Positions 29,891 through 38,550 of a stretch of DNA of 64,000 nt are shown piece after piece. The notes beneath the pieces were generated by a model. It ran no database searches, had not been told where the DNA came from, and saw nothing but the letters and a program-made list of their open reading frames with translations. Positions within the stretch are counted from its first letter, which is position 1. Each line of letters begins with the position of its first letter. This stretch comes from Gemmatimonas aurantiaca T-27 (GTDB lineage Bacteria; Gemmatimonadota; Gemmatimonadetes; Gemmatimonadales; Gemmatimonadaceae), in NCBI RefSeq assembly GCF_000010305.1, contig NC_012489.1, positions 1,550,001 through 1,614,000 of the forward strand, given 5' to 3'. A program made the position numbers and the translations under genes.

Positions 29891-30943
29891 TCATGAACCG
29901 TGCGCGTGGGGACAGTCTGCTGCACCAGCTGGGAGGACAGGTCCGGCGACTCGCCAGCGGCAGAACAGATGACCGGCGGCGAACATGCCGTCGTGCTCGC
30001 AATGCTGATGCGAACCCGGGTGCTCGGGTGCATTCGGCAGATCATGAACGTCGACGATGCCCGAAAGCATGCTCACCGCGAGTACCATGCTGGCGACGAC
30101 GACCGAGCCACCCGTGAGACGACCGCGAGGTTGGAAGTCTTCGCCCACGAGTCGACGGACACGCCGCTCCAGTAGGTCGGGGCGAAGGAACCCCACGACG
30201 GCCATGGACGCCCCCGGCGATTTCCAGGCGCCCAGCTTCACCAATGCGCTCGCCACCGTGAACGGACCCGTGACCTGACTCGCCGCATCGTCGGCCATGA
30301 TCTCGGCCTCGTCCGCGATATCATCGGCGATGGCTCGAAGGGCAGGGATCCAGAACAGCGCGCGAGCGAGCATTCGCAGTAAGAGAAAGCGGATCGGATC
30401 GCGCCGTCGAACATGTGTCGCCTCGTGCGCCAGCACGGCGACCGCTTCGTCTGGGAGCAACGCGCGCTCACCCCCCAACAGTGCTTCCGCCACGAACACG
30501 CGCGGCCGCCACCACCCCGCGGTAAAGGCCGGCATGGGTAATCCAGCCACCACGCACACATCACCCACGGAAAGGCCGCTGCGTTCCGCGAACTCCACCT
30601 CGTGTGAGGCGAGACCGCGCACCGGCAAACCATTCAGGACGCGCCGCGTACGGAGCGTTTTCTGCGTAATCTCGAACAGCGCCCAGGCAAATCCGACCGC
30701 GACCAAGAGATGCAACAGATGGTGCGCCGGTGACAGCAACTCATGCAGCGCGATCAGGCACAACGCGCCGAGGTGATCGCTGCCTGACAGCGGACGTTCC
30801 GCCACGCCCAGCAGGTGGGTACCCACCACCGGCACAAGCGACAACATGAGGATGGCCGACAAGCCGATTACCAGCAGTCGCTGATAGCGCCGCTCACCGA
30901 CCACGGTCCCGGGCCGGAGCCACGGACGATGCGAGTCAACCAC
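29891..30943 (-). CDS. BlaR1/MecR1-like M56 membrane metalloprotease, candidate copper sensor
   Basis: The 350-aa protein has membrane segments at about 22-46 and 57-92 and a last one near 280-303. A zinc-protease domain lies between them, with LAHEATHVRRRDP (HExxH at 173-177) and a downstream ADEAEIMADDAA that supplies the third ligand as in M56 peptidases. BlaR1 has a penicillin-binding domain after the last helix. Here there is only a tail of about 45 residues rich in His and Cys (HPGSHQHCEHDG, GHLFC, CPHAHG). It is paired with a BlaI-type repressor by an 8-nt overlap, inside a multicopper oxidase operon. I infer that metal binding by the tail activates cleavage of the repressor. The sensor role is untested. 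Confidence 0.8.
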   Translation of the reverse strand: MVDSHRPWLRPGTVVGERRYQRLLVIGLSAILMLSLVPVVGTHLLGVAERPLSGSDHLGALCLIALHELLSPAHHLLHLLVAVGFAWALFEITQKTLRTRRVLNGLPVRGLASHEVEFAERSGLSVGDVCVVAGLPMPAFTAGWWRPRVFVAEALLGGERALLPDEAVAVLAHEATHVRRRDPIRFLLLRMLARALFWIPALRAIADDIADEAEIMADDAASQVTGPFTVASALVKLGAWKSPGASMAVVGFLRPDLLERRVRRLVGEDFQPRGRLTGGSVVVASMVLAVSMLSGIVDVHDLPNAPEHPGSHQHCEHDGMFAAGHLFCRWRVAGPVLPAGAADCPHAHGS

Positions 30944-31382
30944 GACGGCGGCGGGCCTCGTCTACGAGTCTGGCCAGTCGATCCAACTGGGCGGGGTCAC
31001 GTTCCGCCAGCACGTCGACGAAGCACGCCGCCAGCCGCTCGGGCGCGAAATCGATCACGCCCTCCACCATGCGGCGTGATACAAAATCGTGGAAGTCGCC
31101 GGGCGCCATCGCCGCTTCGTAGTGCAGCAGTCCATGCAACTTTCGGCGCGTGAGGATCTGTTTCTCCACGAGCTTGTTCAGCACGGTCACCACCGTCAGC
31201 AGCGCCACCTCGTGCTCCACGATCACCATCTCGTGCACCGTGCGCGCGGTGACCGGCTCATCGAACTGCCACACGGCGGTCAGGAGCCGGGCCTCGAGAT
31301 CCCCGAGGACCTTCGCCAGCCCGTCCGCAGAGAGGCGTACGGCGTCGCCCATTTTCGGTTGTGCGGGCTTACGCGGACTCAT
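30936..31382 (-). CDS. BlaI/MecI/CopY-family repressor
   Basis: The 148-aa winged-helix protein matches BlaI/MecI: LSADGLAKVLGDLEARLLTA, VWQFDEPVTARTVHEMVIVE, LLTVVTVLNKLVEKQILTRR and a C-terminal helical dimerisation region ending in LARLVDEARRRRG. The Cys motif that lets CopY sense copper directly (CxC pairs at the C-terminus) is absent; there is only one Cys. Inactivation would then depend on the adjacent M56 protease, as for BlaI. GGAGA precedes ATG 31382, which overlaps the multicopper oxidase stop as ATGA. Being inside the operon, it probably autoregulates through the dyad at 34173-34187. Confidence 0.85.
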   Translation of the reverse strand: MSPRKPAQPKMGDAVRLSADGLAKVLGDLEARLLTAVWQFDEPVTARTVHEMVIVEHEVALLTVVTVLNKLVEKQILTRRKLHGLLHYEAAMAPGDFHDFVSRRMVEGVIDFAPERLAACFVDVLAERDPAQLDRLARLVDEARRRRG

Positions 31383-32764
31383 CGAAAGTCTCCGGGCGGA
31401 TGATGATGCGCATGGCCAGCGGCCTTCGCCTTGAATGCTGGTAGCGTGATGCGGTCGTGCTGCAATTCCTCTGGTGTGGCTTCGCGCGCCTGCGTGCCTT
31501 CGGGCGCCTGCCACCACGAGGTCTCGTCGCCGGCGCGCAGGCGGTCGCGCACCTTCATCACGGTGAACATGCCACCCATGTCGATGTATCCATGCGGACC
31601 CTGCGCCCCCATCATGGGCAGGCTGTTCTTGGGAACGGGCATCCCCATCTCGCCCATGCCGCCCATGCCGTCATGGCCCATCGTCATGTACTCGGGAATG
31701 ATCGGCTGTACGGCCTTGTCGATCACCTCAGCGTCGGCTCCAAGCATGCTGACGCCGCTATGACCCATCTGCGTCATGGTATGATGCGACATGTGGCAAT
31801 GCAGCGCCCAGTCACCCGGATTATCTGCAACGAATTCCATCGTTCGCGTACAGCCCACCGGTACGAGCTGGGTCACTTCCGGCCACCGCGCCGAGCGCGG
31901 GATGTCACCGCCATCGGTCGCCACGAGGGTCCAGGTGTGTCCGTGAATGTGGATGGAGTGGTGGCTCATGGCGCTCAGATTGCCCAGACGGATCCGCACC
32001 AGCTCATTGCGCTCCACCATCAGCGGCGCGGTTCCCGGATACGCCTTGCCGTTGAATGTGAGCACGTTGAACTCGAGCATCTCATTCGGGTCGGGGCGAC
32101 GGGCACCGGGAAGCACCTTCCACTCGCTCGACAGCAGGGCAAAGTCCCGATCCGGACGACGCTCCGGCGCCACGCGCGGATGAATGACGAACATGCCCAT
32201 CATGCCCAGCGCCTGCTGCGTCATCTCGTCACGATGCGAGTGGTACATGTAGGTGCCATGCTGGCGCAACGTGAACTCGTATCGGAACGTGGAGCCCGAG
32301 GGGATCGGCGCCTGACTGAGGCCGGACACACCGTCCATACCCGAGGGCAGGATGATCCCATGCCAGTGGACGCTCGTCTCGGCCGGGAGGTGGTTCGTGA
32401 CGTAGATGCGTACGCGGTCACCTTCCACCGCTTCGATGGTGGGGCCCGGGGTGCCCCCGTTGAAGCCCCAGCACTGGGCTTGCAGGCCGGGGGCGAACTC
32501 GTGCTCGACGGGCTCCGCGATCAGGTGAAAAACCTTCACCCCATCGACGATCTTGAACGGCAACGTGGACCCGTTCGGCGTGACCACCGGCGTGTAATCG
32601 CGGCCGGGACGCCCTGGTGCGTACACCGTCCCATTCGTATGTGATACGGTCGTGCGCGCGAGCGCCTGCGCGGCGCTGGGCAATCCCATCAGCGCGCCGC
32701 TCGCGACTGCACCGAGCCCGGACGTGATCAAACTGCGGCGGTTCATCTTCGAGGTCTCGCTCAC
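31379..32764 (-). CDS. Multicopper oxidase, copper-resistance type
   Basis: This is a periplasmic oxidase that likely converts Cu(I) to the less toxic Cu(II). It has a twin-Arg-like leader (MNRRSLITSGLGAVASGALM), and all four copper-ligand blocks are visible: HWHG, HSH, HSIHIHGH and HCHMSHHTMTQM, giving type 1, 2 and 3 centres. A Met-rich insert (MTMGHDGMGGMGEMGMPV) near the C-terminus resembles the Cu(I)-binding segments of CueO/CopA, and the C-terminus has HAHHH. GTG 32764 overlaps the upstream TGA as GTGA and is used here; ATG 32746 immediately before the leader is the alternative. It is second in the operon after the TolC-like gene. Confidence 0.9.
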   Translation of the reverse strand: MSETSKMNRRSLITSGLGAVASGALMGLPSAAQALARTTVSHTNGTVYAPGRPGRDYTPVVTPNGSTLPFKIVDGVKVFHLIAEPVEHEFAPGLQAQCWGFNGGTPGPTIEAVEGDRVRIYVTNHLPAETSVHWHGIILPSGMDGVSGLSQAPIPSGSTFRYEFTLRQHGTYMYHSHRDEMTQQALGMMGMFVIHPRVAPERRPDRDFALLSSEWKVLPGARRPDPNEMLEFNVLTFNGKAYPGTAPLMVERNELVRIRLGNLSAMSHHSIHIHGHTWTLVATDGGDIPRSARWPEVTQLVPVGCTRTMEFVADNPGDWALHCHMSHHTMTQMGHSGVSMLGADAEVIDKAVQPIIPEYMTMGHDGMGGMGEMGMPVPKNSLPMMGAQGPHGYIDMGGMFTVMKVRDRLRAGDETSWWQAPEGTQAREATPEELQHDRITLPAFKAKAAGHAHHHPPGDFR

Positions 32765-34155
32765 GGCAGGCTCGTCCCCACGGCGCGCTCCAGTTGAATG
32801 CGGGCCTTCCAATAATCACTCATCGCGTCGATGTATCCTTGACCGGCGCTCAGTTCACCCTGCCGTGCCTGCAACAGGCCGAACACGCTCACCGCCATGG
32901 CGTTGTATTGCAGCTGCGTCTCCTCGGTCACCCGACGACGCAGGGGTACGACACGCGCCCGGTACTCCTCGAAACGGGCGCGGGCCGACGTGAGCAGGGC
33001 GTGTGCCGCGCGAACATCAGCGCGCACGGACAAGGCGAGCGCCTCCTGTCTGGCTACGGCCGCGCGTAATTCGCTTTGTGCGCGCAGCATGCGCGCCTGA
33101 CCGCGGTCGAAGAAGGGCAACGGAATGGAGAAGCCGGGCCCACTCTTGAACGGGCCGCCGTCTTCACCTTCGCCGGCAAACGAGAGGGTTCCGTCGGGGA
33201 GCAACCGAAAGCGGTTCGTGAGCCCGAGCGCCTTGCCCGCGACGTTCACGTCCTGTAACGCCGCCGCCAGATCGAGCCGGCTGACCGCCGCGAGCGTCAG
33301 CAGCGAATCCACCGGCGGGTCGGTGACCGGCACGTCCGGCAGCCGCTCCGGAAGAATCAGCGACGCGCCAGTGGTGGATACACCAAGTGCTCTCACCAAC
33401 TGCTCTCGGCTCGCCTGACTTTCCCCGCGGGCGTGAATGGCTCCTGCCTGAAACTCTGCAGCCGCCGCGCGTTCGCTCACGAGATCGAGCTCCTGCAGGT
33501 TGCCGGCAGCGTGGATGGCGGTTGCCGCCGCGGCCGATGCGGCGGCGGCCGCTCGCGCCCGTTCACTGATCTCGCTGTTCTGCGCGGCCGCGATAGCCTC
33601 CACCAGGCTGGCTCTCACCTGCGCGGTGTGCTGGAACACCTCGTCTGCAACGCGAAGCCGGACGCTCGCCAACTGCGCTTCCGCCACCCGTCGGCGCAGC
33701 GGCTGCGACAGGAGGTCGACAAATGATTGGGCGATTCCGAACTCCTGAAAGCGTCCCGCGGTGAAACGTTCGAGCGAGAAGACGGGATTCGCGATCAGCG
33801 CCGCCTGCACGACATCGGCCCGCGCAAGCCCCAACTCCGCGTAGGTCGCGCGGAGCGCGGGGTGCGAAATGAGGGCGATACGCACCGCCGCCTCGGCGGT
33901 GAGGGGCTGCGACAGCAGACGATGGACGGTGTCGGCGTCGACCACAATACCAACGCCGGAGCGCGTGGGGACCGCGCCGCTGACGCGGGGCCGCAGCAGG
34001 TCGTCGACGCTGGACACGTCGCGTTGCAGCGAACCGTGGGCACAGGCGCCCGAAAAGGCGACCGAGCCTACCGCCAGGGACCGGGCAACGAGACGCAGCG
34101 CTGGCCTTCTAAGGGAATGAACAGGAAATCGCACGATCTGAGGAAGAGGGGGCAC
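32761..34155 (-). CDS. TolC-family outer-membrane lipoprotein, copper operon
   Basis: The 464-aa member of the outer membrane efflux family has a lipoprotein signal (RSLAVGSVAFSGACAHG, lipobox SGAC). Two helical repeats with coiled-coil character are visible, for example SQPLTAEAAVRIALISHPAL at the start of the first and SGPGFSIPLPFFDRGQARML in the second. It heads the operon with the multicopper oxidase, BlaI repressor and M56 protease, and no RND or adaptor gene is co-transcribed. It may serve the CusA pump or deliver copper complexes. The listed start is GTG 34155, without a visible Shine-Dalgarno; a GTG seven codons later is equally possible. The operator dyad ends 18 nt upstream. Confidence 0.82.
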   Translation of the reverse strand: MPPLPQIVRFPVHSLRRPALRLVARSLAVGSVAFSGACAHGSLQRDVSSVDDLLRPRVSGAVPTRSGVGIVVDADTVHRLLSQPLTAEAAVRIALISHPALRATYAELGLARADVVQAALIANPVFSLERFTAGRFQEFGIAQSFVDLLSQPLRRRVAEAQLASVRLRVADEVFQHTAQVRASLVEAIAAAQNSEISERARAAAAASAAAATAIHAAGNLQELDLVSERAAAAEFQAGAIHARGESQASREQLVRALGVSTTGASLILPERLPDVPVTDPPVDSLLTLAAVSRLDLAAALQDVNVAGKALGLTNRFRLLPDGTLSFAGEGEDGGPFKSGPGFSIPLPFFDRGQARMLRAQSELRAAVARQEALALSVRADVRAAHALLTSARARFEEYRARVVPLRRRVTEETQLQYNAMAVSVFGLLQARQGELSAGQGYIDAMSDYWKARIQLERAVGTSLP

Positions 34156-34172
34156 ACAACCGATGGGCGGAA

Positions 34173-34187
34173 TTTATGCCGCATAAA
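34173..34187. promoter_or_regulatory. Candidate BlaI operator upstream of TolC-MCO-BlaI operon
   Basis: Perfect dyad TTTATGC-C-GCATAAA in the 59-nt gap between copD and the TolC-like gene, immediately upstream of the operon that encodes the BlaI-type repressor. It has the same TTTA-N7-TAAA layout as the sites before copC and copD/copB. Confidence 0.65.
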
Positions 34188-34214
34188 GTGTAGTGGAACC
34201 CCATGGGGCCGTAC

Positions 34215-35186
34215 TCAGGAGGCCGGCGTCTGCGAATCTGGGGTTGCGGTGGCGACGAGAATGGCCGTGATCAGCAACACAAGGGCGCCGAGGAGCACCT
34301 CGAGCGCGACTGCCACGCGCAGGTTACGAAGTCCGCGCAGATGGCCGGCCTGAGGCGCGAAGCGTCGCCAGTTCAGCGCGCCGACCGACACGATGACCGC
34401 GACGGCAACGAGCTTCACTAGCAGCCGGAGACCGTACGACGACGTGCCGAGAAGGCGCACGTCCTGCAGGTGAAGCCATGCGGCAAAGGCGCCCGTCGCG
34501 CCAACCACTGACGCACCCACCAGCGCCGTCGGGGCGAAGGCCTTGAGCAGGGCGGGCAGCAGGTGTTTGGGCACGACGGCCCCATTGAGGGTGATGGGCC
34601 GGGAGCGGAGCCCGACCAGGGCCACAACGGCCAGGCCGCCGAGCCAGAATCCGGCTCCGAGCACGTGCATGGTGTCAAGGAGAACGGCGAGCGCTGCCAG
34701 GCGCGGGTCCGCGGCGGCGTGGCCCGACAGGGAAGATGAGAGCGCCAGGGTGATGGTCCCTGCCAGCGCCACGCCCCAGCCACCCAGGATGCCCCCGAAT
34801 CGTGCAATGCCTCGTCGCGCGGCATCCAGGCCAACGAGCACTGCTGCGACAGCGGCGATCTGAAGGAGCCATGCCCGACCCCACAGAGTCTGCGTCACGA
34901 TCATCTGGACAAGCCCCGCATCGAAGGCTTCGCTAGGATCGTAGAAGGCCAGAGTCTGCGCGATGAGACGACAGAAGGCAGCGGCCGTGACCAGCAGTGC
35001 GGCGTAAAATCCCCAGCATGCCGCTTCCCGCTCGGCGGCACGCGCGACCTCTGGCTCGCCCGACTCCCTCCTGAGTACCGGTATCGCGACCGCGGCGAAC
35101 GAGACCGAGCCCACGATCAGCATCATGCCGAGGTACAGCGCCCACCGGATGAAGACGTAGGCAGGAGATTCTGCGTCGAAGCTCAT
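34215..35186 (-). CDS. copD: CopD-family inner-membrane copper transport protein
   Basis: The 323-aa polytopic protein has about eight membrane helices, for example FIRWALYLGMMLIVGSVSFA, LLVTAAAFCRLIAQTLAF, WLLQIAAVAAVLVGLDAARR and VALEVLLGALVLLITAILVA. The internal DTMHVLGAGFWLGGLAVVAL segment is the CopD/YcnJ hallmark, with a His proposed to bind copper. CopD usually partners CopC in moving periplasmic copper across the inner membrane; here copC is separate but shares the candidate operator type. It is divergent from copB across the 25-bp dyad at 35233-35257. Confidence 0.88.
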   Translation of the reverse strand: MSFDAESPAYVFIRWALYLGMMLIVGSVSFAAVAIPVLRRESGEPEVARAAEREAACWGFYAALLVTAAAFCRLIAQTLAFYDPSEAFDAGLVQMIVTQTLWGRAWLLQIAAVAAVLVGLDAARRGIARFGGILGGWGVALAGTITLALSSSLSGHAAADPRLAALAVLLDTMHVLGAGFWLGGLAVVALVGLRSRPITLNGAVVPKHLLPALLKAFAPTALVGASVVGATGAFAAWLHLQDVRLLGTSSYGLRLLVKLVAVAVIVSVGALNWRRFAPQAGHLRGLRNLRVAVALEVLLGALVLLITAILVATATPDSQTPAS

Positions 35187-35232
35187 GGGGAGAGGAGGGA
35201 ATTGGGACGGCGAGGGCAGCCTTGCGCAACTT

Positions 35233-35257
35233 CTCGCTTTATCCTACATAAAGCGAG
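35233..35257. promoter_or_regulatory. Candidate BlaI operator between copD and copB
   Basis: Perfect 10-bp arms CTCGCTTTAT and ATAAAGCGAG around a 5-nt spacer CCTAC. The inner TTTAT-N5-ATAAA (35238-35252) fits the 15-bp TTTA-N7-TAAA pattern of the other two copper sites. It is 46 nt upstream of copD and 78 nt upstream of copB, so it can serve both divergent promoters. Confidence 0.65.
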
Positions 35258-35335
35258 GCATGGTTCAGCGCAACGCGCCGTAAGTGGCTTTTGAAGCCAT
35301 GATGGCATCCAAACTGCCTTGGCGAGGGAGTCGGC

Positions 35336-37444
35336 ATGACCAACCACGACCATCAGCACCACTCCATCGGCGCGGAATCCGGCCATTCCCAGCACTTGCA
35401 GGCAGCTGAGGCGGAACACGCGGCACGCGTCCCCGGCGGGATGGACGTTCACGCCCATGCGGCGCACGACAAGCACGCTGGCCACTCCGTCGCGATGTTC
35501 CGCGACAGGTTCTGGGGGACACTCGTGCTCACGCTGCCCACGCTCCTGTGGGGGCACATGCTGCAGTCGGCGCTCGGGTATACCGCGCCTTCGTTCGAGG
35601 GAGCGCACCTCATTCCCGCGCTGTTCGGAACCGCGGTGTTCGCATACGGCGGCATTCCATTTCTGCAGGGGGCCATTCGCGAGATCCGGGACCGGCTCCC
35701 TGGCATGATGACGCTCATCTCGCTCGCGATTACGGTGGCATTCGTTTTCAGCGCGGCCGTGTTCGTCGGCTTTCCCGGCATGCCCCTCTGGGAGGAACTG
35801 GCGACGCTCGTAACCATCATGCTGCTCGGCCATTGGATGGAGATGCGCTCCATCTCACAGGCGCAAGGCGCGCTCGGCGAACTCGCGAAGCTCCTTCCTG
35901 CCACCGCCGTCCGCGTTCACGGGCAGGGCGCCGAAGAGCGGCTCACGGAGGTATCGGTCGACCAGTTGGTGGTCGGGAACGTGGTGTTGGTGCGCCCCGG
36001 AGCGAACGTGCCCGCCGACGGGGTGGTGCGGGCAGGGCGGAGCAGCGTGAACGAGGCCCTGCTGACCGGAGAGTCGGCACCCGTTGCCAAGGCGGAGGGG
36101 GATCGTGTGATCGCCGGCGCGGTGAACGGCTCAGGGTCACTCCGCGTCGAGATCACCGGTACCGGCGAGCGCACCGCTCTGGCAGGCATCATGCGGCTCG
36201 TGGCTCAGGCACAGTCGTCCCGATCACGCGCACAGGCCCTGGCCGACCGCGCCGCCTTCTGGCTCACTTGGGTGGCGCTCGGCGCGGGGGCTATCACGTT
36301 CGCGGCGTGGATCGCCACGGGGGCGACGGCCGCGGTAGCGGTGGAGCGACTGGTTACGGTGCTCGTGATCGCGTGCCCACACGCGCTCGGACTCGCGGTG
36401 CCATTGGTGCTGGCCATCTCCACCACGCTCGGAGCGCACGGCGGCCTGCTGGTGCGCGACCGCCGCGGACTCGAAGAAGCGCGAAATCTCACCACCGTGG
36501 TCTTCGACAAGACGGGGACACTCACCCTCGGTGAACATCGGGTGGTGGCGATGCGCACTGTGCATGAGATGTCGGAAGATGATGCGCTGCGCCTGGCGGC
36601 GGCCGTCGAGCGCGACGCCGAACATCCGGTCGCGCGTGCGATTGTGTCGAGTGCGACCGAACGGGGATTGGTAATTCCTGCGGCAACCGGTTTCGAGCTG
36701 ATGCCGGGGCTGGGGGTACGCGCCACGGTTGAGGGGCGTGCGATAGCCAACGGGGGACCGAATCTGCTTGCCAGCCGCAACGTGACGCTCCCGGCCGAAC
36801 TGCAGCAATTCACTGACGAAGCGTCCGCGCGCGGCGAGGGCGTGGTCTATCTGATCGAGGATGTACAGGTGCAGGCGGCCTTCGCCGTCGCCGACGCCGT
36901 GCGCCCGGAGTCAGCCGAGGCCATTCGACGCTTGCACGAGGCCGGACTGGAAGTCGTGATGATGACCGGTGATGCGCGCGCCGTGGCCGACGCGGTAGGT
37001 CGGGAGTTGGGCATCGACACGGTGCTCGCGCAGGTGCTCCCGGAGGAGAAGGCCAAGCATATTCAGCGCCTCCAGCAACAAGGGAAACGCGTCGCGATGG
37101 TTGGTGATGGCGTGAACGATGCGCCGGCACTCGTCACCGCAGACGTTGGCGTAGCCATCGGTGCCGGCACCGATGTGGCCGTGGAGGCAGGCGACGTGGT
37201 GCTGGTCCGAAGTGATCCGCGCGACGTGCCGCGCATCATCAACCTGTCGCGAGCCAGCTACCGCAAGATGGTGCAAAACCTGTGGTGGGCCGCCGGCTAC
37301 AACATCGTGGCCATTCCGCTGGCGGCGGGCGTCCTCGCGCCGTGGGGCATCGTGCTATCGCCAGCGGTGGGCGCGGTCCTGATGTCGCTCAGCACGATTA
37401 TCGTCGCCGTGAACGCACAACTCCTGCGACGCGTCAAGCTGTAA
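35336..37444 (+). CDS. copB: CopB-type P1B-3 copper ATPase
   Basis: This is a copper-exporting P-type ATPase of 702 aa. The N-terminus is His-rich (NHDHQHHS, then HAHAAHDKHAGH) and replaces the HMA domain. The membrane motif is CPH (347-349), which defines the P1B-3 subgroup (Cu2+/Ag+). TGES is at 244-247, the phosphorylated Asp in DKTGT at 391-395, and an HP dipeptide in AEHPVA and GDGVNDAPALVTADVGVAIG follow. It is transcribed rightward from the shared copD/copB operator. With CusA in the same island, it covers cytoplasm-to-periplasm and trans-envelope steps of copper efflux. Confidence 0.93.
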   Translation: MTNHDHQHHSIGAESGHSQHLQAAEAEHAARVPGGMDVHAHAAHDKHAGHSVAMFRDRFWGTLVLTLPTLLWGHMLQSALGYTAPSFEGAHLIPALFGTAVFAYGGIPFLQGAIREIRDRLPGMMTLISLAITVAFVFSAAVFVGFPGMPLWEELATLVTIMLLGHWMEMRSISQAQGALGELAKLLPATAVRVHGQGAEERLTEVSVDQLVVGNVVLVRPGANVPADGVVRAGRSSVNEALLTGESAPVAKAEGDRVIAGAVNGSGSLRVEITGTGERTALAGIMRLVAQAQSSRSRAQALADRAAFWLTWVALGAGAITFAAWIATGATAAVAVERLVTVLVIACPHALGLAVPLVLAISTTLGAHGGLLVRDRRGLEEARNLTTVVFDKTGTLTLGEHRVVAMRTVHEMSEDDALRLAAAVERDAEHPVARAIVSSATERGLVIPAATGFELMPGLGVRATVEGRAIANGGPNLLASRNVTLPAELQQFTDEASARGEGVVYLIEDVQVQAAFAVADAVRPESAEAIRRLHEAGLEVVMMTGDARAVADAVGRELGIDTVLAQVLPEEKAKHIQRLQQQGKRVAMVGDGVNDAPALVTADVGVAIGAGTDVAVEAGDVVLVRSDPRDVPRIINLSRASYRKMVQNLWWAAGYNIVAIPLAAGVLAPWGIVLSPAVGAVLMSLSTIIVAVNAQLLRRVKL

Positions 37445-37456
37445 CCCACCCATGAC

Positions 37457-38437
37457 TCAGGACAGTGTGCGCGCGGCCGCCGCGACCGGTGCCTTGTCCA
37501 TCATGCGCCGCCGGAGCGGCGGCGACGTGAGAGCAAAGAGCACGAAGCCGGAGGCAACCGTTACCAGCCCGAGCACGGAGAACGCCCGAAGTGCGAGGTT
37601 GTTGAAGTTGTCGCGCCCCTCGTAGTCCATCGTGTGGAGCATCCACAGAAAGTCGAACAGGCGCCACCGATCATTGCGGATGCGGAGAACCTCCCCGAGT
37701 TCGGCCGGCACATAGGCCGTCGCGCCTTCCTCGTCACCGAAGCGCACGGCCCACGCGGGCAGCGGCTGCTCGCGGAACTCATGATGGGTGCCCACCGAGT
37801 CGGCAGTCAGAAGCGACACGTCGGTGACCGGTGCGCTACCGACATAGGCGGCTTTCGCCGTCGCGATGGCCTCGTCTCTGGTAAGCGGCGGACGCACTGC
37901 ACCGGTGGCCGCGTCGACGAAGGCACGACGCCTGACCGTGTGGGCGCTCGCGTCGTGCGAGCCTGCACCAGGTGCGCCGAAAAAGCTCACGCGATACGTG
38001 GGGCGGTCCGCCACGCGCACCAGTTCGACCGCGGCAACCGAATCGACCCGCGTGCTCGCGCCCAAGGACTCGGCATCAAGCGTTCTTGCTCGTCGGGCGT
38101 CGCGCTCGATTCGGTCGCTGCCGACGGCGCGCCATGGTCCGTTTGGCCGCAGCGCAGGCGTCCGCGCATTCCCGGTCCAGTTTGGATGGTCCTGACACAC
38201 ATCTTCAGGTGGTCGTTCTGCAAATACACTTCTGCGCGCATATCGCAGGCAACGAGACGTTGCACCGAGGCCTCCAGACCGGCGCGGTGGCTCTGGCTGG
38301 CTTTCCCATGTGCACGATGGCACCACGAGTGCCCCGCCGACGGATGGCCCCTGTTCCTGCGCCGAGCGTGCAACCGAAGGACCCGAAGCGTTTTGCCCGA
38401 AGAAACCCCGATCTGTTCGCGGGGTATACGAGCTCAA
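37457..38437 (-). CDS. PepSY-domain protein, N-terminus probably truncated or mis-started
   Basis: The C-terminal 170 residues form a clear PepSY domain and membrane anchor: TYRVSFFGAPGAG, RRRAFVDAATGAVRPPLTRD, TAYVPAELGEVLRIRNDRWR, FDFLWMLHTMDYEGRDNFNN, then the membrane helix VLGLVTVASGFVLFALTSPP. PepSY-TM proteins normally start with a membrane helix. The first 130 residues here are Arg- and Pro-rich with no helix, and look like a non-genuine extension. The N-terminal coding part may have been lost at 38.2-38.5 kb. It is convergent with copB, with only 12 nt between the stops. The role is uncertain; relatives are linked to metal or redox membrane proteins. Confidence 0.5.
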   Translation of the reverse strand: MSSYTPRTDRGFFGQNASGPSVARSAQEQGPSVGGALVVPSCTWESQPEPPRRSGGLGATSRCLRYARRSVFAERPPEDVCQDHPNWTGNARTPALRPNGPWRAVGSDRIERDARRARTLDAESLGASTRVDSVAAVELVRVADRPTYRVSFFGAPGAGSHDASAHTVRRRAFVDAATGAVRPPLTRDEAIATAKAAYVGSAPVTDVSLLTADSVGTHHEFREQPLPAWAVRFGDEEGATAYVPAELGEVLRIRNDRWRLFDFLWMLHTMDYEGRDNFNNLALRAFSVLGLVTVASGFVLFALTSPPLRRRMMDKAPVAAAARTLS

Positions 38438-38550
38438 CAGCCGGGCGGTGGTAGGCGGCCGAAACGGTCGTCTGGCACATCGTGCGCTAGGCTGTCGGCG
38501 GGCCGAACACGCGGCCCTTACCGATCACGTGTTGAACGAAGGGAGAATTG

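Noticed and set aside
31457-32644. 395-aa plus-strand frame opposite the multicopper oxidase
   Set aside because: His-rich shadow created by antisense reading; the oxidase copper motifs are on the minus strand.
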